This document shows, in pieces, positions 1-7,489 of a stretch of 10,482 bases of DNA. The stretch comes from Methanospirillum hungatei (GTDB lineage: Archaea > Halobacteriota > Methanomicrobia > Methanomicrobiales > Methanospirillaceae), in assembly GCF_020216685.1 (NCBI RefSeq), contig NZ_JAIWNS010000187.1, positions 1-10,482 on the forward strand, given 5' to 3'. Both the position numbers and the translations under genes were made by a program. Every line of letters begins with the position of its first letter. Position 1 is the first letter of the stretch. The notes beneath the pieces were generated by a model that made no database searches, had not been told where the DNA came from, and saw only the letters and a list, made by a program, of their open reading frames with translations.

Positions 1-1
1 A

Positions 2-1852
2 GAAGACCGGTTCAAACGGGGAGAGATAAAAACTCTCATCTGTACGTCTTCCATGGAACTCGGGATCGACATTGGTCATGTGGAACATGTCATCCAGTTC
101 GGATCACCCCGTGAGGTCAGCAGACTGGTTCAGCGTATCGGCCGGGCCGGTCATCAGATCGGAAAGGTCTCCAAAGGCACTATTATTACCAGCGGTTTTG
201 ATGACCTCTGTGAATCACTGGTGATCGCATCCCGTGCGAGGCAGGGAGCTGTCGAAGACGTTATCCCCTCTTATCAGGCGGGAGATGTCATAGGAAACCA
301 GATTGCAGCAATTGCAGTTGAATATGGAGAACTATCCATTGATGACGTCTTCTCCATTATATCAAAATCTTCAGTCGGGATCCGATATATTGAGACACTT
401 GAAGCAATTATCGGACAATTAACCGAACACTACCTCATCCGTAGGGATGGGAACCGGATCATCACGACCAGCAGGGCACGGCGGTATCTCTCAGGGAACC
501 TCTCGATGATCCCGGATGAACGGAAATTTCCCGTATATGATATTGTAACCAGGAGGACCGTCGGGACGCTTGATGAAGCATTTATTATTACTTCGCTTCA
601 CACCGGAGCGGTTTTCATCACACGTGGTCAGCTCTGGCGTGTTCTGGATCTTGAAGAGGGAAAAGTCACCGTTGAACCGGCACGAAACGCAGATGGGGAA
701 CTTCCCTCATGGGAGGGTGAGCAGATACCGGTCCCCTATGAGATCGCACGGGAAGTTGGCAGACTTCGCCGGACCAGGGAGTTTGAACTATATACAGAAG
801 ACCGTGCATCTATCGCATTTGCAAACGGATTTCTTGACCTGGTCCAGAAAAATCACGGAATCATTCCCACCGACCAGCTCCTGACGATTGAATACTCTGA
901 AGAAGGGGTAGTATTAAACATCTGTGCCGGTCATCAGACCAATGAGGCAATCGGCCGGGTTCTGTCTATACTCCTGTCTGCCAGGTTTGGCTCGACCATC
1001 GGCCTTGAACTGGATGCCTACCGGATCCTGCTCCGGGTGCCACGGGAGATCTCCGTTGCTGATGTCAGGGAGATCCTGACCACTCTTGATCCTGACCACA
1101 TCAGAGGGATTCTTGAACTGGCTATGAAACGGACCTCACTTTTCAAGTGGAAACTGGTTCAGATCTCAAAGAAATTCGGAGCCATAGACCCTGATGCGGA
1201 TTATGAACGACTGAGCCTGCACCGCCTTGCCGACCTGCTTTCTCATCCGCAGATCCAGGAAGAGACCTACCGCGAACTCTTTACCCGATACATGGATGTC
1301 TCCCATGCAACCAGGATCATAAGTGCCATTCATGCGGGGGAGATTCAGGTTGTTACCAGCCCGCCCAGTATGATAGGAGGTGCGGCCCTCTTTTCCTCAT
1401 CCCGTGATCAGATACCGCCGCCATCCGCTGACCAGGCCGTACTATCTGCACTGAAAGCTCGTCTGGACCGGCAGGAGGTACTGCTTGCCTGTATGAACTG
1501 TCGGAAATGGAAGAGTAAAACCGTGGTAGCCAGGGTTCCTGATCAACCAGTCTGCGGGAATTGTGGCGCCCGGCTCATTGCAGCACTAAAACCCTACGAG
1601 ACTGAACTCTATTCGATTGCAAATAAAAAGACGAAAAATCCGGAAGAAAAAGCCATAGAACAGAAGCTTATCAGAAATGCGAATATGGTTCTCTCAAGCG
1701 GGAAAAAAGCGATAATCATCCTCTCGGCGAAAGGCGTGGGGCCTGAAACCGCATCGAGAATCCTGGCGACCTATACGAATGGCGACGCCCTGATGCGGGA
1801 GATTTTAAAAGCGGAACGAAATTTTGTAAAAACCCACCGGTTCTGGCAGTAA
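2..1852 (+). CDS. lhr: Lhr-family ATP-dependent helicase, 5'-truncated by window edge
   Basis: This is the C-terminal part of a superfamily 2 helicase of the Lhr group, which unwinds or remodels nucleic acid in repair and recombination. The frame is open to the left edge, so the ATG at 53 is internal and the true start lies outside the window. Visible motifs are motif V (S-S-M-E-L-G-I-D-I, bases 44-70) and motif VI (Q-R-I-G-R-A-G-H, bases 131-154) of the second RecA domain. The winged-helix and Lhr-specific accessory regions follow. Near the end is a C4 zinc ribbon: C-M-N-C at about 1490 and C-G-N-C at about 1553. After it comes a basic segment with K-G-V-G-P-E-T-A, reminiscent of a helix-hairpin-helix. 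About 617 codons are present; archaeal Lhr proteins are usually about 850-950 residues, so the Walker A and DEAH motifs are missing only because of the cut. The gene converges with tbp, with three bases between the stop codons. Confidence 0.93.
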   Translation, partial: EDRFKRGEIKTLICTSSMELGIDIGHVEHVIQFGSPREVSRLVQRIGRAGHQIGKVSKGTIITSGFDDLCESLVIASRARQGAVEDVIPSYQAGDVIGNQIAAIAVEYGELSIDDVFSIISKSSVGIRYIETLEAIIGQLTEHYLIRRDGNRIITTSRARRYLSGNLSMIPDERKFPVYDIVTRRTVGTLDEAFIITSLHTGAVFITRGQLWRVLDLEEGKVTVEPARNADGELPSWEGEQIPVPYEIAREVGRLRRTREFELYTEDRASIAFANGFLDLVQKNHGIIPTDQLLTIEYSEEGVVLNICAGHQTNEAIGRVLSILLSARFGSTIGLELDAYRILLRVPREISVADVREILTTLDPDHIRGILELAMKRTSLFKWKLVQISKKFGAIDPDADYERLSLHRLADLLSHPQIQEETYRELFTRYMDVSHATRIISAIHAGEIQVVTSPPSMIGGAALFSSSRDQIPPPSADQAVLSALKARLDRQEVLLACMNCRKWKSKTVVARVPDQPVCGNCGARLIAALKPYETELYSIANKKTKNPEEKAIEQKLIRNANMVLSSGKKAIIILSAKGVGPETASRILATYTNGDALMREILKAERNFVKTHRFWQ

Positions 1853-1855
1853 AAA

Positions 1856-2434
1856 TTACATGATATTCCCGAGCTTCTGCTCGAGGAAATTCAGACCCTT
1901 CTTTATATCTTCCATATTCTTTCCTCCCGTCAGGATGATCTTACCGGATGAGAAGAGGAGAGCTACAATCTTTGGGTCACTGATACGGTAGACAAGCCCT
2001 GGGAACTGTTCAGGTTCATATTCAATATTCTCAAGGTTTAAGGTCATCACAACTTTATTCAGGTTGATCTTATTCCCGATATCATAGGAACAGACGATAT
2101 TTGTGATTGCAACCCGAGGTTCATCAAAACAGGTGATACCGGCATTTTTCATCTTGTCAATAATGAGAAGAAGACCTTTGTCAAGTGAGTCGGTATCCCT
2201 GATACCCGTCAGCACCACCTTTCCGGAAGAAAAGATGAGTGATGCAATCTTCGGGTTTTCAATCCGATAGACAGCTCCTGGGAATCGTTTTGTATTCAGT
2301 TCACATCCATCGATATTTTTTGAAATTATCTCTAAATCTATTGAATCTGCAATAGCCCCTGACGCAACAATATTTTCAATCTTCAGGCTATCGTATCGTT
2401 TATCTTCCATTCCAGATATCATGGGGTTTTCCAT
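1856..2434 (-). CDS. tbp: TATA-binding protein (archaeal general transcription factor)
   Basis: TBP binds the promoter TATA box and recruits TFB and RNA polymerase. The 192-residue product has the expected two direct repeats forming the saddle, about residues 15-100 and 106-190. Each repeat carries F-P-G-x-V-Y-R-I and F-S-S-G-K-[VI]-[VI]-L-T-G. The four DNA-intercalating Phe residues can be placed at F51/F68 and F144/F161. The acidic C-terminal tail seen in many archaeal TBPs is absent. The first Met (2434) is the only start after an upstream in-frame TAG; Met5 and Met9 are alternatives, and conservation begins only at about residue 15. No convincing ribosome site lies before any of them. The gene is divergent from the acyl-CoA synthetase and convergent with the helicase. 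Some methanogens carry several TBPs; whether this is the only one cannot be seen here. Confidence 0.96.
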   Translation of the reverse strand: MENPMISGMEDKRYDSLKIENIVASGAIADSIDLEIISKNIDGCELNTKRFPGAVYRIENPKIASLIFSSGKVVLTGIRDTDSLDKGLLLIIDKMKNAGITCFDEPRVAITNIVCSYDIGNKINLNKVVMTLNLENIEYEPEQFPGLVYRISDPKIVALLFSSGKIILTGGKNMEDIKKGLNFLEQKLGNIM

Positions 2435-2453
2435 ACCATAATACTAATGGACA

Positions 2454-2482
2454 AATCCCTCAATTTGGCGGTGAATCCCTCA
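2454..2482. repeat. two copies of a 9-bp motif in the tbp upstream region
   Basis: AATCCCTCA occurs at 2454-2462 and again at 2474-2482, exactly 20 bp apart, about two helical turns. Both lie between the divergent tbp and acyl-CoA synthetase genes, within 50 bp of the tbp start. An 8-bp version (ATCCCTCA) recurs at 2598-2605 inside the start of the synthetase gene. The spacing is what a dimeric regulator bound to one DNA face would need, but no regulator is known, so operator function is inference. Confidence 0.3.
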
Positions 2483-2550
2483 TGCAGATAGATAACCGAA
2501 TAAAGCTCATCCACCATGACGGTGATACTGCATCGGACCATACTTCAATG

Positions 2551-2560
2551 GTATATTAAA
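2551..2560. promoter_or_regulatory. TATA-like element between tbp and acyl-CoA synthetase
   Basis: GTATATTAAA reads as a TATA box on the plus strand and as TTTAATATAC on the minus strand. In the plus direction, a start about 25 nt downstream falls near 2580, just before the ATG at 2586. The synthetase mRNA would then be nearly leaderless, which fits the lack of a Shine-Dalgarno site. In the minus direction it would give tbp a leader of about 95 nt. Another weak minus-strand candidate for tbp is CTTTATTC near 2496-2503. Confidence 0.45.
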
Positions 2561-2585
2561 GCAGCACGCGTAACCTTTGGTACGA

Positions 2586-4253
2586 ATGAAACATGAGATC
2601 CCTCATCAGATGACATCATACGATGAGTTTGTTGAAACGTTCAGGATTGATGTGCCTGAGTTCTATAATTTCGGATTTGATGTCATAGACAAATGGGCAG
2701 AGACCGACCGGAACAAACTGGCAATGATTTGGGTAAGCCAGGACGGTCAGGAGAAGAAATATACCTTCCGCGATCTTCGGAATCTCTCGGTTGAAGCGGC
2801 AAATATTCTGATAAAATACGGAGTGAAAAAAGGTGACCGGGTGATGCTCATGCTCCACCGGATCCCTGAATGGTGGATCTTTGTCATCGCCCTTATCAAA
2901 CTTGGTGCAGTCTTCTGTCCTGCCCCGACCATGCTGACATCAAAGGATCTGCAATACCGGATTAATGCAGGTAAATTTGAATTTATTATTACTGATACCG
3001 AGAATGCTGACAAGGTTGAAAAGATTTGCAGGTTCTGCCCGACGCTTAAGCACCGGATGCTGATAGATGGTGAACTGCCAAACTGGATCAGTTATCAGTA
3101 TGAACTCTTTTACCCGGCCCCGGTCTCCAGGTCTGCAATAAGCATGCCGATAACCCAAAAGACCCATGCATCTGACCCGATGCTCATCTACTTTACTTCA
3201 GGAACGACCGGTGAGCCGAAGATGGTGCTCCACAACCACTCGCACCCGCTCGGGCATATTGTCACGGCACGTCTCTGGCAGGACTTGAACAGCAATGACC
3301 TGCATTTTACCTCATCAGATACCGGCTGGGCAAAGTGTGGATGGGGGAAGATATTCGGTCAGTGGATAGTCGGGGCCTGTGTGTTTGTGTATGATGCCAG
3401 AGGAAAGTTCAAGGCGACCGAGCTCCTCCCGCTTATTGAAAAGTATGAGATCTCGACGTTCTGCTGCCCGCCAACGATCTACCGGATGCTCATCATCGCC
3501 GACCTTGCAAAATATGATCTCCGCTCTCTTCGCCACTGTATTTCAGCAGGAGAACCCTTAAACCCTGAAGTCATCAGGATCTGGCAGGAAGAGACCGGTC
3601 TTCCGATTTATGAAGGATATGGGCAGAGTGAAACCTGCTGCTGTGTCGCCACTTTCCCATGTATGGTGCATAAACCAGGATCCATGGGAAAACCATCGCC
3701 TGGCTGGAAGATTGAGCTGCATGATGAAGATGGAAACCCCGTCCCCCAAGGGACCGAAGGGCGGATAGCGATCAGTCTCAACCCCCGGCCGGTCGGTCTC
3801 TTTGTTGAATACCTGGACAATCCGGAAGCTAATGCAGATGTATTTAAAAACGGGTTTTACTACACCGGCGATAAGGCCTACATGGACGAGGATGGTTATT
3901 TCTGGTTCGTCGGCAGGGATGATGATGTCATAAAAAGTTCAGGATATCGTATCGGTCCATTTGAGGTAGAGAGCGCTCTACAGGAGCACCCGTCAGTGCA
4001 GGAATCCGCGGTGGTCGGATCTCCGGATCCCATCAGGGGTATGGTCATTAAGGCTTTTATCGTTCTGAAGGCCGGATATGAACCATCAGACCAGCTTATC
4101 CGTGATATCCAGAAGCATGTCAAGAAAGTGACTGCTCCATACAAGTATCCCCGTATCATTGAGTTTGTAGAGGAACTTCCAAAAACGCTCTCTGGGAAAA
4201 TTAAACGAGGAGAATTGAGAGAGAGGGAGCTTCGGAGATATCAGGAGTCCTAA
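2586..4253 (+). CDS. acyl-CoA synthetase, AMP-forming, medium-chain (MACS) type
   Basis: The enzyme activates a carboxylic acid to acyl-AMP and then acyl-CoA, using ATP and CoA in the cytoplasm. All core motifs of the ANL superfamily are visible in the 555-residue product: the P-loop-like Y-F-T-S-G-T-T-G-E-P-K-M (about 202-213), Y-G-Q-S-E-T (345-350), Y-Y-T-G-D (425-429), the hinge region G-R-D-D-D-V-I-K-S-S-G-Y-R-I (from 443), and P-K-T-L-S-G-K with the C-terminal catalytic Lys at about 538. Length and motif style match the medium-chain/branched-chain acyl-CoA synthetases of methanogens (ACSM type) rather than acetyl-CoA synthetase, which is about 100 residues longer. The exact acid cannot be read from sequence. 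ATG 2586 is chosen because a TATA-like element about 30 bp upstream predicts transcription starting just before it; TTG 2577 and ATG 2610 are alternatives. No linked pathway genes are present. Confidence 0.95.
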   Translation: MKHEIPHQMTSYDEFVETFRIDVPEFYNFGFDVIDKWAETDRNKLAMIWVSQDGQEKKYTFRDLRNLSVEAANILIKYGVKKGDRVMLMLHRIPEWWIFVIALIKLGAVFCPAPTMLTSKDLQYRINAGKFEFIITDTENADKVEKICRFCPTLKHRMLIDGELPNWISYQYELFYPAPVSRSAISMPITQKTHASDPMLIYFTSGTTGEPKMVLHNHSHPLGHIVTARLWQDLNSNDLHFTSSDTGWAKCGWGKIFGQWIVGACVFVYDARGKFKATELLPLIEKYEISTFCCPPTIYRMLIIADLAKYDLRSLRHCISAGEPLNPEVIRIWQEETGLPIYEGYGQSETCCCVATFPCMVHKPGSMGKPSPGWKIELHDEDGNPVPQGTEGRIAISLNPRPVGLFVEYLDNPEANADVFKNGFYYTGDKAYMDEDGYFWFVGRDDDVIKSSGYRIGPFEVESALQEHPSVQESAVVGSPDPIRGMVIKAFIVLKAGYEPSDQLIRDIQKHVKKVTAPYKYPRIIEFVEELPKTLSGKIKRGELRERELRRYQES

Positions 4254-4261
4254 GGGATTTC

Positions 4262-4287
4262 AGGATTCATTCCGAATCCTTATTATT
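4262..4287 (+). terminator. hairpin with T-rich tail after acyl-CoA synthetase
   Basis: A perfect 7-bp stem (AGGATTC at 4262-4268, GAATCCT at 4274-4280) with a 5-nt loop starts eight bases after the stop codon. It is followed by TATTATT. Archaeal termination mainly needs the U-rich tract, so the hairpin may add transcript stability instead. Confidence 0.5.
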
Positions 4288-4364
4288 GGTGAACGCTAAT
4301 CTGTATAGGCACAATTGTCTCTGATACTTGTCAGAGTCTTGTGTATTTATCAGTCTGTTATCGA

Positions 4365-4449
4365 GCGAGGATCGCCGAGCCAGGTCAAAGGCGTTAGGTT
4401 CAGGGCCTAATCCCGTAGGGGTTCGCCGGTTCAAATCCGGCTCCTCGCA
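4365..4449 (+). tRNA. tRNA-Leu, anticodon CAG
   Basis: The 85-nt cloverleaf folds fully. The acceptor stem GCGAGGA (4365-4371) pairs with TCCTCGC (4442-4448), followed by discriminator A. The D arm is GCC/GGC around a G-A-G-C-C-A-G-G-T loop. The anticodon stem TTAGG/CCTAA encloses a loop with CAG at 4401-4403, which reads CUG leucine codons. The long variable arm (4411-4424, CCC/GGG stem) is the type II arm of leucine tRNAs, and the T arm is GCCGG-TTCAAAT-CCGGC. CCA is not encoded and no intron is present. A weak TATA-like GTATTTAT lies at 4343-4350. The accessory-gene graveyard begins directly downstream. Confidence 0.97.
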
Positions 4450-4471
4450 TTAATTTTTAAAAAATTCTTTT
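4450..4471 (+). terminator. T-rich tract after tRNA-Leu
   Basis: The tRNA 3' end is followed at once by TTAATTTTT and then a second T run at 4468-4471. This is the oligo-U signal expected to end archaeal RNA polymerase transcription of a tRNA gene. No hairpin is associated. Confidence 0.55.
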
Positions 4472-4976
4472 CTCGTCAGTATCTATTCTTAAATATTTCT
4501 CAGTTATTCATTCCAATGATCGATATCATTGCTCTCATTCAGACTCTGTCGATAACGAATACTCTGAAGTACGATGACATCAGCCTTGATAATGTCGATT
4601 TAATCTCGCATTTGTCAGTAAATGGGAAGGAGGACTGATTCACTCCGATGGGGGTCTCGGGAAGGATCCTGGAACTTACAGGGACTGGACAGACTCATCA
4701 GATGAATGGGTCCCTGACGTCAGGAGAATAACACCTGAGACCGGGAGCAGTACGAGATGTCAAACTCTGGTGAGGGGTGGTTGAACAGTCACTATGATAG
4801 TGATTCGGAGATGGAGAGTATGTTTATCGTAGAGGAGGAGGATCATGTCCTTACCTATGATGTATTGAACATGACTCAATTTATCCAAAGAACTTTTACC
4901 GCTCATTACCATGCCCATTTATTGCGACTGACAGAGAAACATATCAATGAACCAATTATTCCCTTGATTTTGTTGT
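4472..4976. other. stretch without a recognisable gene between tRNA-Leu and the AlbA_2 remnant
   Basis: No conserved protein family is recognised here. A 40-codon ORF (4516-4638, +) beginning M-I-D-I-I-A-L-I is possible but has no ribosome site. A second frame from 4757 (+) runs 113 codons, but its last third overlaps the well-conserved AlbA_2 coding frame in another phase, so it is unlikely to be a real gene of that length. Its first 70 residues, acidic then His-rich, resemble nothing I know. The position right after a tRNA and before broken genes suggests remnant accessory DNA. Confidence 0.4.
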
Positions 4977-5808
4977 ATGATCCCGGACACTCTCTTATCC
5001 CAAATCTCTCTCGGCGAAGACAGCCACCGTCAGTTCAAACAAAATATTACCAGCACGGATTCCCTGGCAGCAGAGATGGCAGCGTTTGCAAACGCTGAAG
5101 GAGGGATTATCTATATCGGAGTCGCTGACAACGGAACAATCCCAGGACTCTCCTCTTCTGACGTATCCCGTATTAACCAACTCATCAGCAACACTGCCTC
5201 ACAAAGTATCAAAAACCCGTTAACCGTCAAAACGGAGAACGTATCTATCGGAAATGATCGGGTCGTCATCATTCTCACCATACCCAAAGGACAGGATAAA
5301 CCATACTTTGACCGGAACGGTGTTATCTGAGTCAATCTTCATCTTTGACAACCGGATTGAAATTATCAGTCCGGGAACATTGCCAAATAATCTGACCGTT
5401 GAAAAGATCCGGAATGGAAACTCAAACATCAGAAATCCGGTTCTGGTCTCGTTTATCGCAAAAGGACTCCTTCCCTACCGGGGACTTGGATCAGGAATTA
5501 AAAGGGCATTGGAAGACTGGCCGGATATTGACTTCATCGATGATCGGGAAGGAGGACTCTTCACCGCTACTATTCACCGTAACCAGCGTGAAGGTTCGGA
5601 GAAAAGTTCGGAGAAAAGTTCGGAGAAAAGTTCGGAGAAAATCATTACCCTGATGAAAGAGGAACCTGAATTATCTGCCAAGGAGATAGGAGTCCGGCTT
5701 GATATGACACCACGGGCGATCGAAAAACAGATAGCTGCCCTCAAAAAGAGTGGTAAAATACAGAGAGTAGGTCCTGCAAAGGGTGGCCATTGGGAGGTCA
5801 TGGATTAA
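4977..5808 (+). pseudogene. AlbA_2 / Schlafen-like ATP-binding transcriptional regulator, internally deleted
   Basis: The intact family has an N-terminal AlbA_2 (Schlafen AAA_4-like) domain, a central region, a C-terminal HATPase_c_4 segment and a winged helix, about 450-500 residues in total. Here the first part (4977-5330) gives the AlbA_2 domain with G-E-D-S-H-R-Q-F-K and A-F-A-N-A-E-G-G-I-I-Y-I-G-V, ending at D-R-N-G-V-I before TGA. The second part, in another frame (homology from about 5325 to the stop at 5808), gives I-F-D-N-R-I-E-I-I-S-P-G, L-L-P-Y-R-G-L-G-S-G-I, a Ser-Glu-Lys repeat linker and a helix-turn-helix ending W-E-V-M-D. Roughly 150-190 residues between them are missing, and the two parts meet near 5320-5330 out of phase. 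This is best read as one deletion that also broke the frame. The AlbA_2 piece could still be translated alone from ATG 4977, though no ribosome site is evident. Confidence 0.85.
5594..5641 (+). repeat. four perfect tandem copies of a 12-bp unit
   Basis: GTTCGGAGAAAA is repeated four times without a mismatch at 5594-5605, 5606-5617, 5618-5629 and 5630-5641. It lies in frame and encodes (S-E-K-S)n between the ATPase-like domain and the winged helix of the AlbA_2-type gene. Ser-Glu-Lys linkers are common in this family. Perfect identity at the base level points to recent slippage or unequal exchange. Confidence 0.9.
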
Positions 5809-5927
5809 CATAAAACGATCATCATCGGGCAGATGATCCTTGATACGTTCAGCAGGGAGGAGAAAAAATCCAGCATGAGTGTGTGAACCTCCATCAGGCT
5901 CCAAAGCAGGTACACCAGATCACATTA

Positions 5928-6233
5928 CCGGAGAGACCGGAGAATGTCAGAAGCCCACCGGAGAAAAATTTCCTCCACCCAAAGAAGAGCAGAATGAAGA
6001 GTATTCTTAGAATAATAAGAATAATATTCACTTAGAGAATGACCGGAGAAAAAATCCAAGTGCAGAGAATACCAATCCCACTTTATACTCCTCTCTCCCC
6101 CAGGCGGTTTTCTCCGGTCAGATGAAAAGGTGGATACAAAAGCCATTCTGGATCCGGTTCGTGAATTGAAAGAGAAAAGTTATGGAGAAAAATTTTCTCC
6201 GGTCTTCTCCGATCAGGTGGGTTTTTTCTCCGG
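5928..6233. repeat. cluster of CCGGAGAAAA-type motifs in both orientations
   Basis: CCGGAGA(AAA) occurs on the plus strand near 5929, 5938, 5959 and 6043. The reverse complement TTTTCTCCGG occurs near 6108, 6193 and 6224. One pair forms a perfect 13-bp inverted repeat, TGACCGGAGAAAA at 6040-6052 and TTTTCTCCGGTCA at 6108-6120. A self-contained palindrome, GGAGAAAAATTTTCTCC, sits at 6184-6200. Part of the pattern comes from coding Gly-Glu-Lys and Phe-Ser in copy A, but the perfect inverted pairs go beyond that. Confidence 0.55.
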
Positions 6234-6415
6234 ACACTCCAGTCACCCCCCGTTGATCGACCCTGATAACTATGGCCCGATCAACTGGGTATGGGGGGGA
6301 CCCTGTGCTGTCTGTGATGGAAGTGGGTGCAGTATACTGAGAAGTTCTCGCACAAGATGAAAGATGAAGACCGGTTTTCGCATAAGATCTGTCAGGTGAC
6401 GAAAAACCTCATAAA
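5930..6415 (+). pseudogene. decayed zinc-knuckle protein gene, copy A (family not identified)
   Basis: Pieces of one protein can be followed across several frames. First comes a low-complexity linker (5930-6119) with P-T-G-E-K-F-P-P-P, an in-frame TAG at 6008 and N-N-K-N-N. A frame running to 6360 then gives L-I-D-P-D-N-Y-G-P and G-P-C-A-V-C at about 6298-6315. After a single-base shift near 6316, the next frame reads W-K-W-V-Q-Y-T-E-K at 6318-6344, then H-K-I-C. The order matches copy B at 7490-8256: I-D-P-x-x-Y-x-P, G-P-C-A-[VI]-C, W-V-x-x-x-E-K. After H-K-I-C the similarity ends, so the 3' part is lost. Paired cysteines suggest a zinc-binding C-terminal domain. The N-terminal domain, which would name the protein, is absent, so function is unknown. 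Confidence 0.6.
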
Positions 6416-6462
6416 AATACTGAGTGGGGATCACTTATGTATATCCAGATGAATCACCTGAT

Positions 6463-6477
6463 AAAAAAAGAAAGGAG
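6463..6477 (-). terminator. U-rich terminator after Rpn-type gene
   Basis: Reading on the minus strand, the sequence 13 to 27 bases past the nuclease stop is CTTTCTTTTTTTAT-like. It is a run of seven T with a preceding T-rich segment, as expected for an archaeal intrinsic terminator. No clear hairpin accompanies it. Confidence 0.45.
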
Positions 6478-6489
6478 ATCGAAGATAAT

Positions 6490-7340
6490 TTATTCGGATG
6501 GAATATAGAGGGATGTTTTCAGTTTCTCGATATCAGATTTATCCAGACCGGTAGCTTTTATCACGAACTCAGCATCCATACCCAGAGAAAGGAGGTTTTT
6601 GGCAACTGTTTCTCTCTCCTGTTGTTTTCCTTCCATTAATCCCTGTTCTTTACCCTTTATCATCCCTTCCACTAATCCCTGTTCTCTCCCTTTTATGATC
6701 CCCTCTTCCAATCCCTCCTCTTTGGCTTCCTGCATTCGTGTAGCCTGATCATGAAGAAACATCTCTCTTGCTTCATAGAGTCGCCGGTTCTCTTCATCAA
6801 GACTCATCATCTGAAGTGAATGGAATGCCTTTTGAACAGCGGGTTTGCTTTCAGTTACCATAATTATCTCCTCCTCCGTATCTGCATTTAAAAATATAAG
6901 CCACGATAGTAAATCTGTACCTTCATATTGTTCCTTACACCTATGAACTTTTGGAAGTTCCAGAAAATGAATTTCTAATACATCGCTCATAAGGATGTCA
7001 TGGGTTTTGTCATATGCCTGAAAACAGGTGTGAAGATCTGCAACTGGCATCAGCATATAATCCAGGATATTTATCATGATAGTGCGTTTCAGTTCATGAT
7101 AACCATGACCTCTGGTAAGTTGATCAAGATACATCTTTGCCCAGTAAAAGAGACTTCGTTTCTCCATTGATTTTAGATCAAGCACCTGCATCTCAATGTC
7201 AATATGAGTACGGGAATCTGATAATGCCTTGATGTCCAGGATGCATTCCTTTTTCGTATCAGGTATGAGCATATGTGGATCGGTACATACAACGCTCTCA
7301 AAATGATCCGGAAGGATACTATTTAAGAAAAAACCTCAAT
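6490..7340 (-). pseudogene. Rpn-family PD-(D/E)XK nuclease/transposase, 5'-truncated
   Basis: The longest ATG ORF (6490-7272, 260 codons) matches the recombination-promoting nuclease (Rpn/TIGR01784) family. It has I-L-D-I-K-A and I-D-I-E-M-Q-V holding the D and E-x-Q of the nuclease core (about residues 13-30), then K-R-S-L-F-Y-W-A-K-M-Y and the L-x-R-G-x-x-Y-x-E-L-K-x-T-I-x-I-N-I-L-D signature. A C-terminal heptad-like repeat of E-G-x-x-x-G-[RK]-E-Q-G-L follows (about 183-215). Family homology continues upstream of the ATG in the same frame, through F-L-N-S-I-L-P-D-H-F-E-S-V, until an in-frame TGA near 7350. The first ~40-50 residues, with the N-D-x-V-F-K start of the family, are therefore missing and were not found in other frames. 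A shortened product from ATG 7272 would keep D and E-x-Q but lack the first helix. It lies between two decayed genes, consistent with an old insertion. Confidence 0.8.
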
Positions 7341-7489
7341 TTAAGCCCAGGAAGATCGATAATTGTGCAACTCATTCCTCTGATAGGTCCGGATCTTCTT
7401 AGGCACACGGGCAGCCGGCCTTCTATGCAAATACCGATGATTTATGAGATATACCAGAAATAGGTATCTGGTGGAGGGTCCTGGCTTGA

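Noticed and set aside
4757..5098. 113-codon plus-strand ORF as a separate gene
   Set aside because: Its last third overlaps the well-conserved AlbA_2 frame in another phase, and it has no recognised family or ribosome site.
5574..5801. Minus-strand ORF antisense to the AlbA_2-type gene, with a repeated F-S-E-L pattern
   Set aside because: The pattern is the mirror of the Ser-Glu-Lys tandem repeat; it is a shadow frame.
6008..6010. In-frame TAG in copy A as a pyrrolysine codon
   Set aside because: The same gene has further frameshifts, and nothing in the window suggests pyrrolysine use; decay is the simpler reading.
6424..6639. 71-codon plus-strand ORF over the end of the Rpn gene
   Set aside because: Most of it is antisense to the Rpn C-terminal coding region, and the start is a weak GTG.
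6610..6720. Repeated CCCTGTTCT/CCCTTT units as a CRISPR-like or regulatory array
   Set aside because: They are imperfect and encode the Glu-Gly heptad-like repeat at the C terminus of the Rpn protein; repeat and spacer lengths do not fit CRISPR.
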